Part shown: positions 24,030-31,904 of the stretch, in pieces
Layout of the letters: every line of letters starts with the position of its first letter
Position numbering within the stretch: the stretch's first letter is position 1
From: Saprospiraceae bacterium
Lineage (GTDB): Bacteria > Bacteroidota > Bacteroidia > Chitinophagales > Saprospiraceae
Length of the DNA: 64,000 nucleotides
Assembly (NCBI GenBank): GCA_041392805.1
Contig: JAWKLJ010000001.1
Coordinates: forward strand, 5,206,501 to 5,270,500
Reading direction: 5' to 3'
Notes under the pieces: model-generated
Databases searched by the model: none
What the model saw: only the letters and a program-made list of their open reading frames with translations
What the model was told of the DNA's origin: nothing
Position numbers and translations under genes: made by a program

Positions 24030-26519
24030 ATGAAAAAGTGCTTACTATTTTCTCTTCTTGGTTTAGGCTGTAGCTTAAGTCTGATTGCCCAAAGACCAGC
24101 TTGGAGTGGCGCAGCCAGTGGCCCTTCGATTACCGGAAAAATAAGTGGTACCTTGATTGATTCTATCACTAGCAATGCAGTAGAATTTGCCACCATCGTT
24201 TTGGTCAACGCTAAAATGGGAAAAGAAATAGATGGAACACTTACCGATGAAAAAGGCGAATTCAAACTAACAGAAGTGAAACTGGGAACCTATGAACTTC
24301 GCTTCTCTTTCTTGGGATACCAAACCAAAACGATCAAAGACATTACTTTAACACCTGAAAAACCGGATGTCAATTTGGGAGACATTTTCATGTTAGGCGA
24401 GGGGGTTAACCTGGAAACGGTAGAGGTGGTCGGAGAGGCCGCCGTTATTGAAAATCGGATCGACAAGATGGTCTACAATGCCGAAAAAGATATTACCAAT
24501 ATAGGCGGAGATGCTTCGGATGTGCTGGCCAGGGTACCCATGTTGGCGGTAGATATGGATGGCAAAGTTTCGCTGCGCGGTTCTTCTAATATTCAGATAT
24601 TGATCAATGGTAAACCTTCCACTATGTTTTCAAGTGATCCGGGAGAAGCTTTGAAATCTATTCCTGCTGATCAGATCAAAACGGTGGAAGTCATCACGGT
24701 TCCTACTGCTCGTTATGATGGAGAAGGTACGGGTGGCATTGTTAATATTATCACGAAAAAAAGTAATATCCAAGGTTTTACGGGATCGGTTAATACGAGT
24801 GTGGGAACCCGTAGCAATCGCAGTGGCTTGAACGTCAACCTGGTCAAGGGGCGCTTTGGCTTAAATGGCGGCGGCAATGTTTCTTATTCTTGGCCAAACC
24901 CCTCGTACAATAGCTTTTTTAGGGAAGACTATATTGGCCAACAGGTTCGAACCCTAACACAAAACGGGAGTGGGAAGAGTAATTACCTCGGAGGTGGATT
25001 CAACTTTGGTTCTTTTTATGATATCAATGCCTATAATAGTATCAATTCTTCGCTCAATTTCCGAGGAAGAGGAGGTGGAAATGATGGAACGACTATCGCC
25101 AATTTTGATGATCCCATTAACAATATTTACCAGGACTATACCCGTACCAATGATGTTAGTTCCTTGAATGGCAGTTTTGATTGGACGAGTGACTACCGCA
25201 AAACCTATAAGGGATCTGAGAAAGAATTTTCGATCGCTTTTCAGTTGAGTGGCAATGTTAGTACCTCAGACAATACACTCCTGCAAGAGAGTCCGAATAC
25301 CCCTGAGTTATTTCTGGAGGAGGTGAACACCAATGATGGGCTTAATTTGGAATATACTTTCCAGACCGATTACATTCATCCTTTTGGGGGAAAAATAAAG
25401 TTGGAAACAGGTGCGAAGGCAGTTATTCGTCGTATTGATAGCGATTTCCAACTAGAATATTTTGACCAGGACCAAGGCTTATACCTGATTAATGGAGGTC
25501 GAACCGACGTATTTAATTACTTCCAAGATGTTTGGGCGGGCTATGCCTCTTTCAATTTTACTTTAAGCGAAAAATATGGATTAATCACGGGCCTTAGGTA
25601 TGAGCATACGACCATATCCGGTGAATTTGACAAGTTTGATGCTCCCTTCGAGAATCAATATGACAATTTTTTACCTAGCTTCATTTTAAATCGAAAGTTA
25701 GGTAAATTTAGTAACCTTCGCTTGAGTTATACCAAGCGTATTCAAAGGCCGAGTTTATATTACATCAATCCTTTTGTCAACCGAAGCGACCCTCGTGACA
25801 TTAGCTTTGGTAACCCCGAATTGCTGCCTGAAAATACCGATGCTTATGAATTGGGTTACAATACCTTTATAAAGGGCGTTGTATTCAATGCCTCCGTTTA
25901 TTACCGTTTGACCAACGACGTGATTGAAAGTTTGCTTGATGTAGATGCCAACGGGGTATCTTTTACGGCTTATCAAAACATTGGCAAGCGGGAGTCCATT
26001 GGCATCAATGGTTTTGCTTCAGCGACGATCAAGAAAATCTGGACCCTTCGCGGAGGCTTTGACTTGCTCTCCTATGAAGGACAAGGGATTGTCGATGGTC
26101 AAAGGATTAGCAGGCAAGCTTGGCAATGGAAAGTGAACCTAAGTTCTACCTTCAAGTTCAATAAAGGTTATACGGTACAGTTATTCGGCTTTTATAATTC
26201 ACCCCAGCAATCCTTACAAGGTACAAGAGGAACCTTTTCTATGTTCAGCATGGGTTTTCAAAAAGAATTTACCAAACGAACGAGTCTGGGCTTGAATATT
26301 TTCCAACCTTTCAATCGTACCTTGAAATTCCCTTCAGCATTGGAAGGGGCTAATTTCTATCAAAAATCAGAAAGAGAGATCGTGCTGCGTTCGATCGGTG
26401 TCAATTTCCGTCATAGCTTTGGCAAATTGGACTTTAAACAGCCCCGGCAACGTCGCAGCAGAATCAATAATGATGACCTTAAACAAGGAAGTGATGGGAA
26501 TGAGGGGAATATGAATTAG
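24030..26519 (+). CDS. TonB-dependent outer membrane receptor (outer membrane beta-barrel family)
   Basis: I choose the ATG at 24030 because it starts a good signal peptide (MKKCLLFSLLGLGCSLSLIAQ); the 18 in-frame codons upstream have no signal-peptide character. The mature 829-residue protein has a carboxypeptidase-regulatory-like domain (about 35-125: ISGTLIDSITSNAVEFATIV ... LGTYELRFSFLGYQ). A plug domain follows (about 130-240: VLARVPMLAVDMDGKVSLRG ... ITVPTARYDGEGTGGIVNII), then a long beta-barrel of the outer-membrane beta-barrel family typical of Bacteroidota. Such receptors import large or scarce substrates using TonB energy. The substrate is unknown, since no SusD-like gene is adjacent. 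Confidence 0.9.
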   Translation: MKKCLLFSLLGLGCSLSLIAQRPAWSGAASGPSITGKISGTLIDSITSNAVEFATIVLVNAKMGKEIDGTLTDEKGEFKLTEVKLGTYELRFSFLGYQTKTIKDITLTPEKPDVNLGDIFMLGEGVNLETVEVVGEAAVIENRIDKMVYNAEKDITNIGGDASDVLARVPMLAVDMDGKVSLRGSSNIQILINGKPSTMFSSDPGEALKSIPADQIKTVEVITVPTARYDGEGTGGIVNIITKKSNIQGFTGSVNTSVGTRSNRSGLNVNLVKGRFGLNGGGNVSYSWPNPSYNSFFREDYIGQQVRTLTQNGSGKSNYLGGGFNFGSFYDINAYNSINSSLNFRGRGGGNDGTTIANFDDPINNIYQDYTRTNDVSSLNGSFDWTSDYRKTYKGSEKEFSIAFQLSGNVSTSDNTLLQESPNTPELFLEEVNTNDGLNLEYTFQTDYIHPFGGKIKLETGAKAVIRRIDSDFQLEYFDQDQGLYLINGGRTDVFNYFQDVWAGYASFNFTLSEKYGLITGLRYEHTTISGEFDKFDAPFENQYDNFLPSFILNRKLGKFSNLRLSYTKRIQRPSLYYINPFVNRSDPRDISFGNPELLPENTDAYELGYNTFIKGVVFNASVYYRLTNDVIESLLDVDANGVSFTAYQNIGKRESIGINGFASATIKKIWTLRGGFDLLSYEGQGIVDGQRISRQAWQWKVNLSSTFKFNKGYTVQLFGFYNSPQQSLQGTRGTFSMFSMGFQKEFTKRTSLGLNIFQPFNRTLKFPSALEGANFYQKSEREIVLRSIGVNFRHSFGKLDFKQPRQRRSRINNDDLKQGSDGNEGNMN

Positions 26520-26694
26520 GGTGTCAGGTTGTTTCATACACCTTCTTAAACTAATCAAATAAAGGAATGACAAAATGGATTTTTAGATAAACAAATCATT
26601 TTTGCAGAATAAAGTCGAAACTGAGGGATCAACTTTGGTGGCATTATCAAAAAAAAAAGGCGAACTTTGGCGATTAAAGTTTAAAAGAACTTGC

Positions 26695-28014
26695 ATGGAT
26701 AATGATAGCATAAAAGCACTGAAGGAGGCCCTCGAACTTTCGCCTAACAATATTCCTTTGCGATTGCACCTGGCAAGGTCGCTAATGGGGCTGTTGCAAT
26801 TTGAAGAAGCAGAGCAAGAATATAAACGCATTCTTAGTCAGGATGCCGACCAGGTAAAGGCTAAGGTTGGCTTGGCAAATGTCTATTTTAAGAAAGAACA
26901 GTATACCACTGCTGTTGTTATTTTGGAAGAGGTGATAGCTCAAGCACCAGAGGAAAGTTACCAGGTTTTGTATTGCAAAGCACTATTGCGATCTGGCAGT
27001 AAGAAAGAAGCAGGCGAAGTATATCGAGATTTGGTTCAATTCAATCCCGGACTCAAGGATGATGAACTGGATCAGCACTTCCGAACCTATCATTTTGATA
27101 TGGGTGGTCATATGGAGGAGGATGACTTTTATGATGAGGATGCTTTTCAAAGTACCCGACCAGAGATCAACTTCAACCACGTAGGTGGTATGCAGCGGGT
27201 AAAAGAAGAGATAGAACTTAAGATCATCAAACCGTTAGAACACCAGGAATTATATGCTGCCTATGGCAAAAAAATAGGGGGTGGCATTTTATTGTATGGC
27301 CCTCCTGGTTGTGGCAAGACCCACCTGGCCAGAGCAACAGCGGGCGAGATAGAAGCCTCCTTTATCAATGTAGGGATTAGCGATGTGTTGGAGATGTGGA
27401 TTGGGAGCAGCGAAAAGAATTTGCACGAAATTTTTGAGGTAGCGCGTAGCCAAACGCCCTGTGTTTTGTTCTTTGATGAAGTAGATGCCTTGGGCGCTAG
27501 CCGCTCCGATATGCGACAATCAGCAGGTCGTCAATTGATCAATCAATTCTTGTCGGAACTAGATGGCGTAGAAGCGGATAATGAAGGCTTGCTCATCATT
27601 GGTGCCACCAATGCACCTTGGCACATGGACCCGGCCTTTCGACGCCCTGGTCGTTTTGATCGCATCATATTTGTGGAACCGCCCGATCAAGCTGGTCGGG
27701 AAGCGATCCTCCAGATTATGTTGGTCGGAAAGCCACTCGGCAGCCTGGATTTGGCAGCGGTGGCAAAAAAAACCGAAGGCTTTTCAGGAGCGGATTTGCA
27801 AGCGGTGGTAGACATTTGTGTTGAGGAAAAACTCAAAGCGGCATTCACAACAGGCATTCCTGCGCCCATTCAAACTAAAGATTTGATCAACGCAAGCAAA
27901 CTGCACAAACCGACAACGCGCGAATGGTTCAATACGGCAAGAAATTATGCCCTTTATGCCAATGAATCTGGCCTATATGACGATATTTTGGCCTATCTAA
28001 AAATCAAAAAGTAG
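26695..28014 (+). CDS. TPR - AAA+ ATPase (CDC48/FtsH-like ATPase domain)
   Basis: I choose the ATG at 26695 (MDNDSIKALKEALELSPNN), since the TTG at 26602 would add a non-coding-like stretch; this gives 439 residues. The first 130 residues are TPR-like helical repeats (LHLARSLMGLLQFEEAEQEY). From about 165 there is one canonical AAA+ domain: Walker A GPPGCGKTH, Walker B LFFDEVDAL, sensor 1 GATNAPW and arginine finger region RRPGRFDR, followed by the small helical lid. This ATPase should form a hexamer and remodel or unfold proteins brought in by the TPR part. Its stop is followed after 2 bp by a TPR membrane protein gene, so the pair probably works together at the membrane. Confidence 0.87.
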   Translation: MDNDSIKALKEALELSPNNIPLRLHLARSLMGLLQFEEAEQEYKRILSQDADQVKAKVGLANVYFKKEQYTTAVVILEEVIAQAPEESYQVLYCKALLRSGSKKEAGEVYRDLVQFNPGLKDDELDQHFRTYHFDMGGHMEEDDFYDEDAFQSTRPEINFNHVGGMQRVKEEIELKIIKPLEHQELYAAYGKKIGGGILLYGPPGCGKTHLARATAGEIEASFINVGISDVLEMWIGSSEKNLHEIFEVARSQTPCVLFFDEVDALGASRSDMRQSAGRQLINQFLSELDGVEADNEGLLIIGATNAPWHMDPAFRRPGRFDRIIFVEPPDQAGREAILQIMLVGKPLGSLDLAAVAKKTEGFSGADLQAVVDICVEEKLKAAFTTGIPAPIQTKDLINASKLHKPTTREWFNTARNYALYANESGLYDDILAYLKIKK

Positions 28015-28016
28015 CT

Positions 28017-29273
28017 ATGTCTGAAGCCCAAATATTGAAGGCTGTTTTCTACTTTCGACAAAATCGTTTTGAAGAAGCAGAGAAGGAATTGTACCAGGTA
28101 CTAGGACAGCAGCCTAATGACGTTGAGGCGCTGAGCCTATTGGCCAGGTGCCAGATCAAACTAGACAAGAATGAAGCTGCGCTAGCTACCATCCGTCAGG
28201 CTCTGGCCCTAAGCCCAGATGATGACCAGATGATTTTTCAGCATGCAAGGGTGCTATACCTGATTGATCGCTCCGAAGAAGCCGTGGAACAAATTGAGGC
28301 AGCTATTCGCATTAATCCTGCGGAAGCTATTTATTTTGGCCTACTGGCCGACCTCAAACTTCACATGAAAAAATACGATGAGGCCTTAGCGTACGCCGAT
28401 CAGGGCCTAAGCCTCGATCCGGAGGATGCCTATTGCCTGAATACCCGTGCCTCGGCCCTCATCAAGCTCAAGCGTCCCAATGACGCCTTTGACACCATCG
28501 CCACTTCGTTGGAAAACGATCCCGAAAACAGCTTTACACATACCAATTTCGGCTGGTCAAAGCTGGAAACCGGACACCACAAAGCGGCTCTGGAACACTT
28601 CCGGGAAGCCCTCCGCCTCAATCCTACCAACGAATATGCCCAGGCGGGCATGGTAGAAGCTATTAAGGCAAAAAATGTGTTTTACCGTTTGTTTCTCCGT
28701 TACGTATTTTGGATGAACCGCATGTCAGCCAAATACCAATGGGGTTTTATTATCGGAGTTTACCTTCTGTTTAGAGTGTTGCAAGGGGTTGCGGAAAGCA
28801 ATCCAGAATGGCAACCCTTTCTAATGCCCTTGGTTTACGCCTATCTGGTTTTCGCCTTATCTACTTGGTTTATGGAACCTTTGGCCAACTTGTTCCTGCT
28901 GGTCAATCCTTATGGCCGTTATGCTTTATCCCGAAAAGAAAGGCTAAGTGCTTTGTTGGTTGGCATTTCTTTGGTTTGTTCCATCGGGAGTATTGTTGCT
29001 TATCTTGTTTCGAGCTACGAATCTTTCATGGCGACTGCTTTTTTCTTCTTTGGCATGATGATCCCATTGGCCTCTATGTTTAAACCTGCTAAACCCAAGC
29101 CTAGAAAACAACTTATTGGCTACGCTATAGGACTGGGTGTAGTGGGTTTGCTAGGCCTCATCCCCATGTGGCTAAGTGGCACCTTGGAATTTAATTTGTT
29201 TAGCACTGTTTTTTTGATTGGCCTCTTTGTTTACCAATGGGTAGCTAATGCTAAAATGGGGTCGAGGTATTAG
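28017..29273 (+). CDS. TPR repeat membrane protein
   Basis: The 418-residue protein has an N-terminal half of about six TPR repeats (residues 1-210; for example FEEAEKELYQVLGQQPNDVE and AALEHFREALRLNPTNEYA). The C-terminal half has about six membrane helices (WGFIIGVYLLFRVLQG, PLVYAYLVFALSTWF, LVGISLVCSIGSIVAYLV and others). The TPR part should face the cytoplasm. It starts 2 bp after the TPR-AAA gene, which strongly suggests co-translation and a membrane docking role for that ATPase; the role is inference. A hairpin followed by a T-rich stretch at 29400-29418 could end the transcript. Confidence 0.8.
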   Translation: MSEAQILKAVFYFRQNRFEEAEKELYQVLGQQPNDVEALSLLARCQIKLDKNEAALATIRQALALSPDDDQMIFQHARVLYLIDRSEEAVEQIEAAIRINPAEAIYFGLLADLKLHMKKYDEALAYADQGLSLDPEDAYCLNTRASALIKLKRPNDAFDTIATSLENDPENSFTHTNFGWSKLETGHHKAALEHFREALRLNPTNEYAQAGMVEAIKAKNVFYRLFLRYVFWMNRMSAKYQWGFIIGVYLLFRVLQGVAESNPEWQPFLMPLVYAYLVFALSTWFMEPLANLFLLVNPYGRYALSRKERLSALLVGISLVCSIGSIVAYLVSSYESFMATAFFFFGMMIPLASMFKPAKPKPRKQLIGYAIGLGVVGLLGLIPMWLSGTLEFNLFSTVFLIGLFVYQWVANAKMGSRY

Positions 29274-29353
29274 GGGGTTCGGAAGTGGCAGATTCTCCGC
29301 TGGAGCTGTTGGACCAACGGACTAGGACGCCAACAATGCTAGTTTTTTTGGAA

Positions 29354-29382
29354 CCATATAAGGAATATAAGATCATATAAGG
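29354..29382. repeat. Short catataagg repeat motif
   Basis: catataagg occurs twice within 29 bp, separated by aatataagat. Such short tandem tataag motifs are seen in Bacteroidota intergenic DNA. No function is assigned. Confidence 0.35.
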
Positions 29383-29399
29383 TGTGGTTTTGGCATTTT

Positions 29400-29425
29400 C
29401 CTGCCTTCGGCCGGCAGGGATTTTG
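29400..29425 (+). terminator. Hairpin with T-rich tail downstream of the TPR operon
   Basis: cctgcc-ttcggcc-ggcagg (29400-29418) is followed by gattttgatt on the plus strand. It lies 127 bp after the TPR membrane gene and 15 bp before the end of a convergent small gene, so it could serve either direction. The ggcagggatttt half also appears at 15244-15255. Confidence 0.45.
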
Positions 29426-29439
29426 ATTGCCATTGCTTC

Positions 29440-29658
29440 CTAGCAACTACAATAATGCCACCGCTTCAATTCTCCTTGTATTTTTTCCAAATGAGCTTTA
29501 ATCGCTTCCGGGCCTTCATAGGTTTCCTTTCCATCCTGGAGGACCAATGCTGTGAGGGTGGGTATGATCTCCCTCTTATAGGCTAGCGAGAGGCTTTTTA
29601 ATTGTTCCTCTATTTGATCGACGGCTTGGTTATCTGCGGCATATTTCAGTGTAATCAT
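29440..29658 (-). CDS. Small conserved-type protein with C-terminal Cys-Ser-Cys
   Basis: This is a 72-residue soluble protein. The predicted order (strand MITLKYAA, helix QAVDQIEEQLKSLS, strand YKREIIPTLTALVLQDG, helix GPEAIKAHLEKIQGELKRW) resembles a cut-down glutaredoxin or thioredoxin fold. It lacks an N-terminal CxxC but ends in WHYCSC. The two terminal cysteines could bind metal or take part in thiol chemistry. I recall similar small proteins in Bacteroidota but cannot name a family. It stands alone. Confidence 0.6.
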   Translation of the reverse strand: MITLKYAADNQAVDQIEEQLKSLSLAYKREIIPTLTALVLQDGKETYEGPEAIKAHLEKIQGELKRWHYCSC

Positions 29659-29790
29659 CTTATAAATACATTATAGCTTGTCCTAAGGTTCAATTTCTTT
29701 TTTTCTCCATGAGGGTAACGCTTTTGGTATGGAATGGATTATGAATAGACAACTTCCAAACCCGCTTGTGCGTAAAGGAAAGATGGCCTT

Positions 29791-30576
29791 TTATTTAAAA
29801 AAATAAGTGCTGGCATGATCTAAAGTATCCCGATAGAAATCATATTTTTCCATTTCTGCTGCAATTTCTTTAGGACTAAGGTAAGTATCTCCTTCCTCTG
29901 CTGCTATTTTCTCTTGTGAATCCCCAAATGCCTTTCGCACAAAAAAAGCAAAATCATACATTTGGTAACCGAGGCCATGGGCAATAGCCCTTTTATCAGT
30001 TTGACGTTCGAAATCTATACTGAAGGCATTATCATATACATAACAATAAGCAATGCCAGCTAACTGTAGCGCACTTTTGTCCAAATAAAAAACAGCGTGA
30101 GCCAATTCATGTCCAATTATTCCAATCTGTTCATTAAATGGCATATTGTGTAAAAGAATCTTTTCAAAAAAATCAGCGGATTCATTGCTTATGATCACTA
30201 GGTACTTTCGCTTTATCCAAGGAAACAGGACACTTTTCGGATCGGGCCTAGAGGCAAGGGGAAGAAAGGCTGGTTGCACCAAAAAATCAATAGGGACTTC
30301 TTTTAACTCTGGATAATGTGAAAGCGCCAGTAAGCATTGTATTTCAAAGCCTTTAGCCAGTGTTTTGTTTTCCCCAAACTTACTCAAAAGGGAAAAGTAA
30401 AGACTGGAATCTACCTCTTCAACATATTCTTTAGGTGCTAGGATGGATGATTTATCTGTTTCACTCAATACAACGGGATGATAATCGCGATCAAGGACTA
30501 ATAATAAAAAGATAATAAATAGTAGCCCTGTGACACTCAATGATACCCATTTAATGATACGAAGCATAGTTTTCAT
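29791..30576 (-). CDS. Membrane-anchored putative zinc metallopeptidase
   Basis: I choose the ATG at 30574-30576 (MKTMLRIIKW); the longer frame would need a TTG. The protein has about 261 residues. One N-terminal membrane helix (WVSLSVTGLLFIIFLLLVL) is followed by an extracytoplasmic domain with GHELAHAVFYLD, a HExxH zinc motif. A downstream acidic segment DFERQTDKRAIAHG could supply a third ligand (E or D). The family is not known to me; it looks like a DUF-type gluzincin. It begins 5 bp after the stop of the alpha/beta hydrolase gene and should be in its operon. Confidence 0.65.
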   Translation of the reverse strand: MKTMLRIIKWVSLSVTGLLFIIFLLLVLDRDYHPVVLSETDKSSILAPKEYVEEVDSSLYFSLLSKFGENKTLAKGFEIQCLLALSHYPELKEVPIDFLVQPAFLPLASRPDPKSVLFPWIKRKYLVIISNESADFFEKILLHNMPFNEQIGIIGHELAHAVFYLDKSALQLAGIAYCYVYDNAFSIDFERQTDKRAIAHGLGYQMYDFAFFVRKAFGDSQEKIAAEEGDTYLSPKEIAAEMEKYDFYRDTLDHASTYFFK

Positions 30577-30581
30577 GGAAG

Positions 30582-31253
30582 TCAAAGTTTATTGGCAAAG
30601 GTGGCGGTTTCTAGGGTTAGCTGCTTTATAGCTTCTTCATGACTGATACCTGCACTTTTTAATGTTTTAAAAGAATGATCGCCGCCCTCCATTTTCACGA
30701 GCTGGGCTTTATCCAGTTTTTTGCAAACTGCTTCTATCAAATCGATTTGGGCGAGGGGGTCTCGGGTGCCCTGTAAAAACAGCTGAGGTACTTGGATGTC
30801 CGCTAAATGGGTGGCTCTTTCTATGCTGGGTTTGCCAGGAGCATGTAAAGGAAACCCATAGTAGACAATTCCTTTTACACCCTCCAATTCACCCATGGCG
30901 GCCATTTGGGAGGTCATTCGGCCACCAAACGATTTTCCTCCGGCCAGAAGGGTTAAGCCATCGGCGTATTTCGATGCTACTTTTATGGCAGCTTTTATCG
31001 TGGCATGGGCTTTGGGGGGCCGGTCGGGTGGGCCACTTCCTTTTTCCATATAGGGGAAATTGAAGCGTAAAGTTCCGACCTTTTGTTGGGACAATTCCTG
31101 TGCGAGCATTTCCATAAAGGCATGTTCCATACTGGCACCGGCGCCATGGCTTAAGACCATCAATGCGGAAGCTGCTTTGGGGAATAGCAAAAGGGAAGAG
31201 ACGGACCCAATCTCTTCCGAAACGTTGATTTTCAGTTTTTGCGGGTTTGTCAT
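30582..31253 (-). CDS. Alpha/beta hydrolase (KANL3/TEX30-like, COG3571 type)
   Basis: This is a cytoplasmic protein of 223 residues. After the first strands the motif LMVLSHGAGASMEH forms the oxyanion region. GGKSFGGRM carries the nucleophile Ser in a G-x-S-x-G context, FLQGTRDPLA carries the acid Asp, and GGDHSFK the catalytic His. These are the features of the dienelactone-hydrolase-like group with a conserved RFNFPYME segment. The substrate is unknown. It is the first of two tightly spaced genes, the second coding for the membrane metallopeptidase, with the DinB-like gene 54 bp upstream on the same strand. Confidence 0.82.
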   Translation of the reverse strand: MTNPQKLKINVSEEIGSVSSLLLFPKAASALMVLSHGAGASMEHAFMEMLAQELSQQKVGTLRFNFPYMEKGSGPPDRPPKAHATIKAAIKVASKYADGLTLLAGGKSFGGRMTSQMAAMGELEGVKGIVYYGFPLHAPGKPSIERATHLADIQVPQLFLQGTRDPLAQIDLIEAVCKKLDKAQLVKMEGGDHSFKTLKSAGISHEEAIKQLTLETATFANKL

Positions 31254-31306
31254 TTTGGGTGTTGTGAAAAGGAAAGTTTATCGATGTCCTGAGGAAAATG
31301 GTGATA

Positions 31307-31744
31307 TTAAACCAAGCCGGTCCGTATCGTGGCAGCAGCAAAATCTTCCTTCTCAATAGGTTCACCATTCATTCTTTGCAGCATAGCAAGCTGTCCAATG
31401 TGCGTAAGCATATCGGCTAAAGGACCTTGGAGTAATCTTTTGGTGTAACTCATCTCTAGTGCCCGGTGGGTTAGTGACCTGTCAAGTGCCTTCAGTTCAT
31501 CATTAAATCTTTCTATTTCATAGGTAAGGCTTAATTTTTCAGGTATTTCATCTTTTGATCGATCCCCTTCAATAAAAAATCTTGTGTAATGTAGCACCTG
31601 ATACATGTGGTTAATAATTTCCTTAGGGCTTCTGCTTCCTTTCCCGAGGTTGAAATCACCAAAAGCATCCTCCATTTCTTTTATTGACTGTTGAAACCGG
31701 TATTGGATAGTTGCGACGGTGTGTCTTAAGTATTCATTTTTCAT
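31307..31744 (-). CDS. DinB-like four-helix protein
   Basis: I choose the ATG at 31742-31744 (MKNEYLRHTVATIQYRFQQS) over an upstream TTG; this gives 145 residues. The helical pattern with INHMYQVLHYTRFF and the late LTHIGQLAMLQRMNGEP fits the DinB/YfiT metal-binding fold, where three His residues hold a metal. Known members include bacillithiol or mycothiol S-transferases and damage-inducible proteins. The motif spacing here is partly degenerate and the substrate cannot be inferred. It is upstream of, and on the same strand as, the alpha/beta hydrolase gene. Confidence 0.7.
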   Translation of the reverse strand: MKNEYLRHTVATIQYRFQQSIKEMEDAFGDFNLGKGSRSPKEIINHMYQVLHYTRFFIEGDRSKDEIPEKLSLTYEIERFNDELKALDRSLTHRALEMSYTKRLLQGPLADMLTHIGQLAMLQRMNGEPIEKEDFAAATIRTGLV

Positions 31745-31904
31745 TTTTATATTTTTATTGTTGACGGCATACTTTAAAGGAAGCAGCAATAATTCTAAAA
31801 TTACTTAAAATAAATGGTTCGAAGCCGTTTCCTCTTACTTATGGTATTAGGAATAGCAAAATGCCCTTTCTAGTCCTCGCTTAAGCCGCTAACATGTCTG
31901 GAAA

